This document shows, piece after piece, positions 1 to 13,200 of a stretch of 64,000 nt of DNA (positions within the stretch are counted from its first letter, which is position 1; each line of letters begins with the position of its first letter). The notes under the pieces were generated by a model. It did not search any database, was not told the DNA's origin, and was given only the letters and a program-made list of their open reading frames with translations. The stretch is from Amphimedon queenslandica (Eukaryota; Porifera; Demospongiae; Haplosclerida; Niphatidae): assembly GCF_000090795.2 (NCBI RefSeq), contig NW_003546244.1, positions 575,462 to 639,461 of the forward strand, read 5' to 3'. A program made the position numbers and the translations under genes.

Positions 1-754
1 TACCATCCCACAATGGATCAGATGTGTAGAGTATGAATTGAGCAGAACCATCAGTAGAAGGATTACCAGATTCACAGAAGTAGTCATTACCAATGAAAGA
101 CTGAAGAGTTGAGTTCTGAAGGCTACCTTGAGAACAAGGACAAAGATACCGACCATCATCATGAATGGAATTGTCAGTTACTCCAACCATTAGTGTCCAG
201 ACATGTTGACGAGGAGACCCACGAGTGATACTAACACCATCAGCATAATAAGAATTAATATCATTGTGAGTTGGCTTAATGACACTACCATATGTTTCAC
301 CTGTGAAATAGCCTGGATAAGCTGCATCAGGTGTAGCATATTGATATCCTACTACTCTACCACACACTTGAGAGTAACTGATACCATTAGATGGAAACTG
401 AACTGATGTACAACTGCCTCCACTTGATGTTGCTCTACCACAAGCTCTAACTCCTCCTGACTGGTATAGTCTAAACCCAGGAGGACAGTTCTGTGTAGAG
501 TCAGTCATATCCAGATATGCTAGTCTTGTCCATCCTCCTCCTGAACCACACAGCTCCTCCATATTACAGTAAACATTTTTTATTTCTCCTTCATATTCAA
601 TATTGTAGTTCTTTGAAGAACTGTTTGGCCAGTACTTCTTTATTATCTTGCAAGATGATATTCTATCCCCATTAGAACAGGATTGTAGAGGTACTGTAGC
701 TGAACTGATTATTAGCAGATTTAGCACAATAGTACAGAATAGCACAGACTTCAT
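1..754 (-). CDS. Secreted cysteine-rich protein, 5' part (runs off the left edge)
   Basis: An uninterrupted frame runs from an ATG at 754 (reading leftward) to the window edge, so the 3' end is missing. It begins with a hydrophobic signal peptide (MKSVLFCTIVLNLLIISS). A mature region follows with a VYCNMEELCGSGGGWTRLAY motif, which resembles the start of a fibrinogen-type or intelectin-type fold. Further conserved blocks are CGRVVGYQY, SITRGSPRQHVWTL and LCPCSQGS. It is a close paralogue of the gene at 15283-16209 and lacks two codons near 166-172 relative to it. Single exon as far as seen. The fold assignment is inference; I recognise no named family, and a secreted lectin-like role is only a suggestion. 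It lies antisense, either in a TRRAP intron or just upstream of TRRAP. Confidence 0.8.
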   Translation of the reverse strand, partial: MKSVLFCTIVLNLLIISSATVPLQSCSNGDRISSCKIIKKYWPNSSSKNYNIEYEGEIKNVYCNMEELCGSGGGWTRLAYLDMTDSTQNCPPGFRLYQSGGVRACGRATSSGGSCTSVQFPSNGISYSQVCGRVVGYQYATPDAAYPGYFTGETYGSVIKPTHNDINSYYADGVSITRGSPRQHVWTLMVGVTDNSIHDDGRYLCPCSQGSLQNSTLQSFIGNDYFCESGNPSTDGSAQFILYTSDPLWDG

Positions 755-787
755 TGTATTTCTGTTATAGCTGGTTTGAATAGTCCA

Positions 788-796
788 CTTATATAG
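788..796 (-). promoter_or_regulatory. TATA box of the left secreted-protein gene
   Basis: On the minus strand the sequence reads CTATATAAG, about 35 bases before the ATG at 754. If used, the 5' leader would be under about 15 bases. The right-hand paralogue has no equally clear TATA box. Confidence 0.45.
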
Positions 797-1224
797 GAAG
801 CTACAGCATTAATTGTACCCGTAATTAAAGGTCACTTTAAAGTAATCAAATGACATATTTTTCATCTGAAATAAACGTCACATCCTTTTCTAATTTTAGT
901 TGTAAATATTGTGATTTGTGGTTTTGCACTTGAACTGTGAAATCATTATTATCTATCATTGTCGTTTTTATGCATGCTGGAGTCTTCTAGTTCTATATTA
1001 AGTTAATATCTCTGTATTTTTCAAGTGTTGTAATTATTGAAAGTAAGACAGAATCACAAAATTCAAGGAATATGAATTTTATGGAGGTCCATTTTTCACT
1101 ATCTGGTGATTTTGTCTCATATCAAGCATTACATCTGTTCTTCATTATGGCCCTACTTGCATGAAAACAATTCTAAATGCTCGGTATTTTCCATCATTGA
1201 TTGTCTCCTCCATTCCTTTTGTAG
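797..1224. other. AT-rich non-coding stretch before the first visible TRRAP exon
   Basis: I see no open frame matching TRRAP or another family on either strand here. It is either intron sequence of TRRAP or intergenic sequence. It ends with a pyrimidine-rich acceptor (cattccttttgtag) at 1224. Confidence 0.5.
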
Positions 1225-4200
1225 GCTCATTCCAGTTTACTGTTACTAAAGGAAGTGACTGGGAGGACAGTAGCATCAATCATTGAACCTCATAAAGAGC
1301 TACTCATTGATATGATACCGCCTAAGAAGCACCTACTGAAGCATCAACCAATCAATACTCAGATAGCACTAATGGTACTTATCCATGTATCTATTGGTCA
1401 TGTGTTATTTGTATTATTAGGATGGATACACATTTTGTTGCAACTTAAGTCCACGTTTATTTTCAATCAACTTATCAGTTCCAGAGCACAAGGTTTTTTT
1501 TCAAGAAGTAAGCACTCTATTTGCTATATGTGCATTCTCTTTCATGTGCATGCAGTTGATTACATTGTGTGGTGAAGGTGATGATGCAGCATTAGCTAAG
1601 TCTCCTTGTTATAAAGGAGTTCAGAGTCTAGTCCCTCTAAAGATCAGTGGCCTGGGTAAGATAATGTGTATAGGTACACACGTGGCTCTTATCCCTCAAT
1701 CTCTTAAGCTGCTCTTGCTGCTTGTACTTATCTTACCGAAATGAGAGAGAGGATCTTTGGTGCTCTCTATAAAGCCATCAATTCTAATTCTGTTGAGCTT
1801 CAGAATGCCGGAAAGGAAGCAATGAGAAAGGTATGAGTATTTATTTAATGTCAGTTTTTAAGGATTGCTGTGATGTCTACTTTATATCATTTTATGCTCT
1901 CCTATTAATATTAGTTTATGTCAGACACATCACAGAGTGATATAGAGCTGGTCCACAGTGCACTTAGGCCGTTGTTAATGATGCTAGGAGACTTTAGGAA
2001 CCTTAACCCAACCTTGCTTCAGAGGTTGACTCATATGGTTGAACTGTTTCCTACGTCTTTCAATGAGAAGATGTGTGAATCACTACTGGTTAGACTTTAA
2101 TGAATGATAATAGTAACAGTCTCTCTCTCTCTTTCTCTTTCTTGATACATTAGGCTCATCTCAAGAGATGGGTTGAAGTAATTGTTAATAATTCACAATC
2201 CAAGCCAGTCAGAAGAGGAGAAGTAAGACCAAATTGACCCTGCACCACTTTCATGCAGTGTACATGTATGTGTATACCATATATTATTTATTGTAGGAGG
2301 TCCAAGTTTGTATATTGATATTGGATATGTTTCACATGCTTCCTGCTTCATCATTCAAACTGTTTGATCCACTCATCAGCCTTTGCATCAAAGCTGAGAA
2401 GGCACTAGGGACTGAGGTACAATAATATCACTGATATGTATAGAATATATAATGAATTACTACTGTGCATTTTTGTCCCTAATATCTCTTGATTCTCTAT
2501 TTTTAGTTGAGTAGTCCGTTTCGTGAACCATTGTTGAAGTTTACCTTACGATTCACTTCTCTTTCGATGGAATTTTTTCTCAGTCATTTGTCCGATATCA
2601 CGATCAGTAGGATACTGCAGGTGGGTGGAGTTTAGGGTTGTAGCTTCATTTAATAGCTTTTGTAGTATTTTTTGAAGCATAAAGATGGGAAGCCACTGAA
2701 GGAACATTTGTACTCTAATCCACAGAAACTCATAGATGCCACTTTTAGACAACCGGTGAGTATACTGTAGTATACTAATAATATACTAGAGATGGTGTAG
2801 TATACTAAAGATAGCATAGTAGCACAGTATACTAATGAAACCTAGCTAAATCCATGCCAGCTACTTATTTTATTTAAATTTTACTTTTAGGCTGCTGGCA
2901 CTGATGATGCATCAATTCAAAAGAAAGCAGAACTGCAGTATCAAGGAATTTCATTATTCCAGTAAATTATGACAACTCACGTATTTATTATTATCATTAT
3001 TGAGACTGACTCTTATTTTATCAACATATGTTTTTTGTACTTTGATAGCTTCCTATTGGAAGAGAGAGAAGAGTGGATAAAAGATAAAGGAGAGGTCATA
3101 AAGCATTTGAAGGCAATATGGTTATCAGATTCATACCACTCATTAATCACCAAGGTAAGCAGTAGGTATACGTATATTCTTGTCATTAGTCTTGTTTAGG
3201 ATGCTGTTCCACTCAGTCATTGGCAGGAGTGCTCAATGCTTGTCAATTGCTTACTTCTTTATTGCAAGTAATGAATTTTTATATGTACCTTTCTTTAAAT
3301 TCTCTCTGTATTTTTATAATAGGTATCATAAGGATGACATTGAAACTCTTTTCTATCTGCTAAAGGTGTTCATGTTTAGACATGTTACCTCTTTCCCATT
3401 CCTCAAGTCTTACCTTGAGAATGAAGTGGCTAAGCAGTACACTATTGAGCAAAAGAGAGCCGTCTTTTTCAAATTTGTCGAAATATTCTCTTTGTCTGAT
3501 TATTTGCAAGAATTAAAGGCAAAGGTAATCTGATATTACTCTCCTCTCTCATTCTCCTCTTTATGTCTATTGCCTTTCTTTCTTTATATCAGATATTGCA
3601 GTATATACTCATTCCAGTTTTCACTTTTTCATTTGAAGAAGGAGAGAGAGATGAAGTAACCACTTGTGTCCTATTATAAATATAATTATTATGTCTCTTG
3701 AATCTCCTTCAGTTGTTAGGTGGTCCACCTGATCCAGAGAGGGACAGTGACACTAACATTATCAGTGTGTTCATCAGTAAAGTCATCAATCCTGACAAAC
3801 CCTTTGGAAGCTCTGTGAGCTAATAACTAGATGCATTTATACGTTGATAACATTTATTTTATTTTCTTATGCTTTGTAGGACTCTGTGTGTATTTTACTG
3901 CTCCAGTTCTCATCATTGCTGGTAGAACATGCTGCCCCTCATATACACGACTCTAATAACAAGTAAAAGAGCTTCATATGCATTAGCTGTACAATTGTCC
4001 CTCTCTGTCCTGTAGGAAGCAAGGTGCTAAGCTAAGGAGATTGATGACATTTGCTTGGCCTTGCCTTCTACCCAAGCAATGTGTGGTGAGTCTGCATCAG
4101 TAGCTTATACAGACACGTATCTCTCTTTATTAGGATCCTGCTACCAAGTATCATGGTCATCTTTTACTGGCTCATATCATTTCAAAGTTTGCCATTCACA

Positions 4201-7200
4201 AGAGGATTGTATTACAAGTAAAGAACTATAATAAAAACCTCATTATTATACTAAATACTATTACATCTATTTATGTAGGTGTTTCATAGTTTATTGAAAG
4301 CACATGCAATTGAGGCGAGAGCTATAGTTAGGCAAGCACTGGACATACTGACCCCTGTAGTCCCAGTTAGGATGGAAGATGCCAATGTAAGTGTATAATA
4401 GACTGGGCCTGTCTTGACTTGCTGTTGTAGGCAACTCTTGTTCACTGGACAAAGAAGATCATTGTTGAAGAAGGACAGACAATGGCACAACTAATACACA
4501 TACTGTAAGACTCTTTTCGACTAGGACTCCTCACTGACTCTCTCTCTCTCTCTCTCTCAGTCAGTTGTTATGTAGACATTATAAAGTATATTATCCAGTG
4601 AGACAGCATCTAGTGCAGCACATGGTCTCTTCAATGCAAAGGCTTGGTCTGACCAGCAATGTAAGCACCTGATCATTATTTACTGTCATATATTGATCTA
4701 TATATCTCAGGCTACACTAGAGCAGAGGAGACTGGCTGTGGATTTGACTGAAGTTATCATAAAGTGGGAATTCCAGAGAGCCAAAGAAGCACAGGAAATG
4801 GACGTGAGAAAAATGATATTTACGATAATTCGTATATTGTGGGCATCTCTTATCAGGGTGAACCAATGGAAATTATGAAAGATACAGCTTCTACTGCTGT
4901 AACAAGTGGTGTAAGCTATTCAATAATTACTAATATTATAAGTATTATTGTTGTTGTTGGTATTGTTGTTGTTGTTGTTGTTGTTCTTACAGTTGGGATT
5001 AAAGAGGTCAGGTAGTGATGGTACTGCTGGATCAGGTAATGGAGGAGGAGGTGGAGCTGAGCTAAAGAGACAGAGGAGTCAGGCTCAAGTGGCTGATCCA
5101 ACATGGCCACTTGACAAGCAACATGCTGACTCCATCATTAACTTCTTAATAAGACTAGCATGTCAGGTAAGGAAAAATTTTTTAATTTTGTCATTATTTT
5201 TCTATTTACTATGTCTTCCTATGTCTTTTCTTAACAGGTTAATGATACACAGGTTCCTGGTAATGCTACTTCACCTAATCCTGCTGAACAGCTCTCAAAG
5301 AGATGTGTCTCGCTGATACGGACTGCCCTGAAGCCAGACCTATGGCCTAGTGAGTGAGAGAGAGAGAGAGGGAGGACATTGTATGATCATATACTGTATG
5401 TACTAGGCATTGATGTGAAGCTTTCATGGTTCGGCAAGCTACTAGAAACAATAGTAAGACTTTATCATGAGAACGCAAAAAATGAAATATTATTTTTTTT
5501 GTAGTCTCAAGTTGATCCGTCAAATGCTGCTGCCAGTAATTCTACATATGTCAATGTCTGTACTGCACTTGAAATCCTGTTATTCCTTATTAACGTTTTG
5601 GTAAGATTACACGCATACATGTATAGACTCATACTTGTGTTTAATTGCCTCACACATCTCTCTACCTTTCCGTCCCTTTCTCTCTCTCTCAGCCTCCTAA
5701 TGTGTTGCTGTCTGGTTTCAAGAGCCTCAATAGAGGTCTTCATTTCTGCATGACATCAAACAATACTAAGGTAATGTTAATTGTGCATTAATTGTAAGGA
5801 GCACGTGTCTCTCTAAATGTTGATTTAGGTTGTAAGGTATTTGCACTCATTCCTCTCACGACTCATTAAGATGTTCACCAGTGAATTAGGTATTACTATA
5901 TTATTTATTTATTTACGTATTCATTTATTTATTTTTGTTAGTGTCTGGACCAGGTCATGATGAATTGGATCAACTTTATTCGAATTTGCAGAGAACAGTC
6001 TTCGAAGGATTGACAACTTATGAGAAGTAATCAACATCTCCTTCATCACTTTTGTATCCTCCTTCCCTTCATTAGGGCCAGTACTTCAGCTAGTACCAAT
6101 CTTAACTGTACACTGATGATACTCAAAGCTTGCTGTGTTAATGATCCTACTTATATAGACAAGTAAAATGAATCAGAGATGGACTATGCATTCAATGCTT
6201 TGTCTCTACTTCTTAAGGTTTTTGGTCCCTTTTGTTAAAGTAATGCAGAAACTTCACAAAGAGCACCTGCTGTCCTCAAACTCAACTGCAGAGATTCAAA
6301 GTACGACTTTCTTTTTGTACTTTTTCTTATTCTATTCTTCCCCCTCTTCCTCCTCCTCTGTTTTTCAGCTGTTTCAGAGCTCCTTCAGTTAAGTATTGAT
6401 ATGTGCAAGTTAAGAGTCACTGCAATGCCACAGGACTGCCGCAAGGCGTTCTTTAATATTCTAACGTCTCTCATTGAGAAATCAACCGATATTAAACTAT
6501 TGAAATCAATAGCTCGAACGGTTGATGATTGGGTCAAGAATAGAGTAAGTTTTTTTTTATTTTTGCATGATATAAACAAAAGGATAAATTAGTATTGAAA
6601 GTTGCTTCAAAATTTGGCAAAGGACAATGTACTGTGTGTTGGGCCAAATTTTGCCAAAAATGAAAGGGAGAGAATTCTCCATTTTTATCATTTTTCCTGA
6701 TACATATACTTGTTCTTGTGTTGTGTAGAAAGTTTGAGCTAATTCCGATCACATTTAGATTTTTTACGAATTTTTAAAGATGCTCCAAAATCAGGTCAAA
6801 ATCCCTGTACTATAGTACAGTGTCTTTGGCCAAATTTCACCAAAAATGAAAAGGAGAGAATTCTCCATTTTTATAATTTTTCCTGATGCATATACATGTA
6901 CTTATGTTGTGTAGAAAGTTTGAGCTAATTCTGATCACATTTACATTTTTTACGAATTTTTAAGTTACTTCAAAAAGCATGTACTTTTGCCTGATGTCTC
7001 AGGTGTTTATTCCTGAACCTCCTCCAATCTCCCTAGTATGATTTACCGTCTCATTCTGGTCCAAGTATACGAGAGAAGTCTCTCCTCCTCTCTCGGATGA
7101 TGAGTTTCTTTGAGAAAAGGTTCCCTGATGACCTTGAGCTAATGGCCATGTTCCTTGATACAGTTCTATTTGTATACAAGTAAGTCATGAAGCTCCTTCT

Positions 7201-10200
7201 ACATTCATTATTATACTCATCATTGAATTATTAAGAGATGATCATTTAAGCTCAAATGAATTGACTGCTAAGTTAGAGCCGGCTTTCCTTTGCGGCCTCC
7301 GATGTCCTCAAGTCTCCATTAGAACCAAGTTCTTTGAGGTAGTAACTGGACGCCACTACATCCCTCTCCTTTTTTATTTTAAATAAAATCTTGTAGGTTT
7401 TTGAGAGAAGTGTCCAACAGCGACTCTATGATAGGCTGTTGTATATAATGTGCTCACAGAATTGGGAACATTGTGGAGGACACTTCTGGATCAAACAGTG
7501 CATTGAGGTGTATACTTTAATATATTGTGTACTCCTCATTTTTAAATTATTTATTCTTAGCTGATAATATCAGTCGGTAATTTAGAGATGCCATTAAAAG
7601 TGTCTCCAATGTCTCCAGTGCTGCCTTGTATATCCTCAATATGTCCCACTACAACACCATTGGTTCATGATGTATCTGAACCACCAACCATCACATCACA
7701 GCTACCAGAGGTACAGTATACAAAACACTGTGTATTTTTAATGTAGCATTATTGCTGCTTTTTGTGTCTTTTCTCAGGAGTTAATGGAAGGTGTGGAGGG
7801 AGAGGGAGGAGAAGGAGGAGGAGTTGGAGCCCTAGAGAAACTAACTAACAAACTTGTCTCCTTCTTAAGCGACTGCAAGAATATCCAGGTAAGTATTTCA
7901 GGCTTTCAGCATGATACTGATCTTAACATGATACTGATATTTTTAGACTCAGCAGTTTGCAATGCCTCTGGCTCAACTCTGTCATGAAAGCACTTCTTTA
8001 GCTCATCACGTGTGGATTAATCTGTTTCCTAAGATTTGGTCTGCTTTACCTGAGCAACACAGACAAGTATTAATACTGTCTCTTCCTTATACACTCATTC
8101 CTTGTATCATTCCTTAGGCTCTCTCAGGTGAGGTGAGCCCATTTCTATGCAGTGCAGCTCATCTCATACAAATGGACTGTCATCCCAGTGCTATTGGGAC
8201 CTTCCTAGAGGCAGTTCTATCTTGTAAACCAACCCCTCACATCAGATCATGTCTACTGAAGGTATTACAACTCTATGCATTGATATCTCTCATTGTCTCT
8301 CTTCTCTCTTAGTATTTGGGTAAGATCCACAACTATTGGAACGGGTCTTTGATACTGTTAGAGGACAGAGCTAAAGCTGATGGCGAATTATCAATGACAC
8401 CTCGTGACCCTCCGCCCTACGATGGGAACTATAATGACGAACTATTAGACCCTTTCAAAAATGTAAAAGAATTATTTATGTCCCTTTTATCTGGCCTGTA
8501 TATTATTCTAAGAGGCTTTGAATTATTTTTGAGGTTCTATTTTCAGGAAACAATGAATGCCCTGTCAGAATTGTATGCTCTCCTTAATGAAGAAGACATG
8601 TGGACTGGACTATGGACACTAAGATCAAGGTAAGTATCTCAAAGACTCAGTCGCATGAGGATGATTTACTTCTTTCTGTATCCTTTAGATTCCCAGAGAC
8701 TAGAGTGGCGATTGCTTACGAGTGTCAAGGATTATACTCGCAGGCCCAGGAGCATTATGAAAAGGCAATGTCGAGAGCAAGAGAGCTACACAATGTTGGG
8801 CCAGCTCCACCATCAATGATACCAGAATATAAACTATGGGAGGAGCACTGGTGCAAGTAAGCAATGGAACAGTACTCACATTATGCTTGTACTAGCTGCT
8901 TCAATATCTAATATATAATAATAATCAAGAGATAAGTTACATGAGGGCATGCAGAATGAAACCTGATCCTTATAGATACAATGTTTGACTTGACTCATAA
9001 TAATTCTTCCCACAGGTGCTCAAGGGAGTTGTGTAAATGGGATGTATTGAATGATTTTGGTAAAGCACATGGTGGGACCAATCCTTTCTTAGGTAATAGA
9101 GAGAAGAGATTGATGAAAATTGAGGCTTGTATTTATTCTCTTTTTCTCATAGTCCTTGAGAATGCCTGGAGGGTGCAGGATTGGTCTGCAATGAGGGAAG
9201 CCTCCACTCAAGCTGAGCCTATCTGCTCTGAGAGCTACAGTGCCAGACTCAACCTCTTGAGAGGGTTCCTTGCACTCTGCTATCCTGACGAGCAAAGACT
9301 CAATGCTGTATGTTTATAGTAATAAATAAAATATTTGATTATTATTGTCAATAAAATATTTTAAACCTTAAAATAATGTTAATAGGAGAAATTAAATGTA
9401 TGTGTATTTCACGGCAGTAAATATTGAAAAATAATATGATTTTTAGGTTGAGAAGTTGGTAGAAGCTGCTAGTATTCAGAGTGTGAAGCAGTGGAGGAGA
9501 CTCCCACACATTGTCTCCAATTCCCATATACCACTCCTTCAGCTCTCACAGCAGATCATTGAGCTGCAGGAAGCTACACAGATACACAGTGGACTCCAAT
9601 CCGGATCACTTAGTCGACAATCATTCCTCAACGAAGTCAAAACAATATTCAAAACATGGAAGTAAGCATGAGACTGCTATTGTCCAAAAATTTATCAGAT
9701 AGTCGATAAAAATTTATGAGTACACTCTCTCTTTCTTGTCTCTCTAGGAATCGACTGCCTAATCATTTTGATGACCTCAGCTACTGGAGTGACATATTCT
9801 TGTGGAGAGAGCAACACTTTAGGAGCATCATCAAAGCTTATGATGGAACCTCTCACGGAGAACAAGTATTATACCAATGATATATTCGCTGTATTACTTG
9901 AATGCGTATTGTCTATTGATAGAGTAATCAAGCTATGCTTGCGGTGCATCATTTAGCTGGTGGTATAACACAGTTTTCTAGCATTGCTAGGAAACAGAAA
10001 CTCATCACTGTTAGTCTGGACTCGCTTAGCAGGTAATGGTGGTAGCAATGAATGATACTTTTAAAATACAAAATCTCTTTTAAGATTAGAATAAAAAGTA
10101 ATGATATGCATTATTATGTGCATGTTTGTACTTTTTAAAATTAAAACAAAGAGCTTTATATAATTGATACTGTACATGTTTTGTAGGATTCACAACATAC

Positions 10201-13200
10201 CCAGTGTGCCTGTGGTTGACTTATTTCAGAAGATAAGGCAACAAGTTAAATGTTATTTAATGACTGCCAGCACAATGGAGCCTTCTGAAATACAAGAGGT
10301 TAGTTCTCATTTACATATCGACATTTTAAGTTTTATTGTATATTTAGGCATTTGATTTTATTGAGTCAACAAACTTGAAGTATTTCTCTAAAGAAATGGT
10401 ATCTGAGTTCCTAGCACTTAAGGGAACCTTCTTAATACAGTATGGAAAGTGAGTTCTCCCCTCCTCTCTCTCTATTCCTTATACATTGTAACTATTCTCT
10501 TCTTTAGATCAGAGGAGGCTAATAAATGTTTCAGTGCTGCAGTACAGCTTCATGATGGCTTGTACAAGGCTTGGGCTCTCTGGGGGGATTTCCTTGACCA
10601 GCTGTTTGCTGTTGATAAGTTAGTCCGTGATTTTTTCATACATGTACCTCAATTTTATCATTACTTAGACTTTAGAAATACTTTTTGTATTTTGTTTTAT
10701 GAATGTCTATCATCTCTTTTGAGTCAATTATGCAAAAAAAAATTTTTCTTATACAGGAACATTACATTGGCAGTTTCAGCTCTCACTTGCTTCCTGCATG
10801 CTTGCCGTCATCAGAGTGAACCTAAGAGCAGGAAGTACCTAGCAAGAACTATTTGGATACTCAGCTATGATGATGAGAAGGTACTGGAATTGTTTTGAAA
10901 TATTCTTTTTATTATTTATTATTAATTTTACTATATAAAGAGGACACTAGCTGAAGCATTGGACAAGTATTATATGGGCATACCCCCTATGCACTGGCTA
11001 CCATGGTAAGGGAATGGATTATATAAAAGGAATAAAGACATGAGAAGCTTTATTGTAACTGCAACTCTTTTAGGATACCACAGCTTTTGACGTGTTTAGT
11101 TCGTAATGAAGGCTCTCACATTCTCAATCTGCTCTGCTCTGTTGGTAAAGCTTATCCTCAAGCTATATACTTCCCCATCAGGACACTCTATCTAACACTG
11201 AAGATAGAACAAAAAGAAAAATGTTAGCACTAATTTTCATCATCATTATTACTATTATTAATTACTTGTCTATTCTCAGTCAAAGCTGAAGTCCACTCCT
11301 CTCACCCTCCTCCTCCTTTCCTTCGCTCTACCTCTCAGCCCGGTACTCCTAATCCTCCATCAGCTTCGGACGGGGTAGAGCCCATGCAAGTTGACTCCGC
11401 CCATTCATTGGGTAAACCTCCCGACTCTCAAGTTCCTCCTCAGACTCCGACAGAGTCTGAGGCTAAACAACCGAAACCTCCGTCCACTCCAGGAGCAACT
11501 GTACCACCTCTTCCTTCCGGAGGTGAATGGTTTATATTTAATGCTCGCGCTATATTTTTATTCTTGTTTTATAGATTCTTCGATGCCGTCAGAAAGTGCT
11601 CCTTTCAGAGCTCCTGCTTCTTTGTGGAGATGCAGTCGTATCATGCACTTACTGAGGGATCTTCATCCAACCTTGTTATCAGCACTTGAAGGGATTGTGG
11701 ATCAAGTAAATTGTTGGATGTGCTGTTTAGTTTAACACTCGTATCTCAGTTAATCTGGTTTAGGGAGAGTTGGTATGAGGATTTACTCAGACAGTTGAAT
11801 GAAGGATTGGTTGCTTGCTATGAAGAAGCATTTGAGAACAGAGGAGACAGTAAATCTTATCTTTTAATCTCTCTCTCTTATACTCTCTCTCTTTCTTTCT
11901 CTCTCAGTTGCTAGTGTTCGTATTAAGCCGGAAATGTTCCAATACGTTCAAAAGCTAGTCAGCTCATTTGGGATAACAGCAGAGCAGAGTAACATGACGC
12001 CAGGAGCTGCTGGCACTGGAAACAACTCATCACAAGAGGCACTCACTAAGAGAGCTCAGGCAGCTGCACAGGATCCCGCCTTTCAGAGGCTCAAGAATCA
12101 ATTTGATACTGATTTTGATTTTAGGTAGAGGCTATAGGAGAGGAATGATTATTTGTGATGAAATTTTATTAATTTTTTATATTTCCAGCTCTCCTGGCCC
12201 AAAGAGATTAAGTGTCCTGATAACAAAGCTTAAGAGATGGATTAAAATACTTGAGCTTAAGACCAAATCATTGCAAAAGTAAAAAATATATGAAATATTG
12301 AAAGTTTTTTGATCATGTTTCCCATTAAGATCTTTCTTACTTGAAGACAGATGTCGTTTCTTGAGTAACTTCTCTCTCAACACTGCTGATGTAGAAATGC
12401 CTGGAGAACACCTTGAGCTACAAGTAAAACATTCATTATTATTATTATTATTATTGTATGGTTGATGTACATTGTAGACAATGCCCTATTATGTGAAGAT
12501 AGCAAGGTTTATGCCACGAGTTGAGATAGTACAAAAGCACAATACCACTGTTAGGAGACTCTATATACAAGGAGACAATGGAAAGGTGAGGTTTTTATAT
12601 CTTATGCTACATGTAGCTTGTTTGTTTCTTGACATGTATTTATTGATGCTGCCAAGGCTTCCCACAAAGTGTGAGCTAAACAGTATGAGCTTCATGAGCT
12701 GACAAGCACTACAATACAGTACATGGCATTTGGAGCAACTTTAAAAATTCATAAAAAATCCAAACTTGATTGGAATCAGTTCAAACTTTCTACACAACAT
12801 AAGTACATGTATATGTATTAGAAAAAATTATAAAAATGGAGAATCCTCTCCTTTTCATTTTTGACAAAATTTGGCCAAAATCCCTGTACTATAGTACAGG
12901 GACTTTGGCCCGATTTTTGAGCAACTTTAAAAATTCATTAAAAATCCAAATTTGATCGGAATCAGCTCAAAGTTGATACACAAGATAAGGAGATGTATAT
13001 GTATCAGGAAAAAATATTAAAATGGAGAATCCTCTCCTTTTAATTTTTGACAAATACCCTGTACTTATAATACTACTGGCCCAATTTTTGAGCAAATTGA
13101 TAATCCTATGCCAAAATTCTGTTCGAAGCCCTGTTTCTTAATTCTTACATATTGCAATTGATCCTGCACAATGCCATTACTTTTCCTCTTATGATTATAG

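Noticed and set aside
203-406. 67-codon plus-strand frame
   Set aside because: Antisense shadow of the secreted-protein gene, which has an open frame, a signal peptide and a paralogue.
1087-1170. Possible upstream TRRAP exon between the antisense gene and 1225
   Set aside because: The translation does not resemble TRRAP in any frame and reaches a stop without a good donor.
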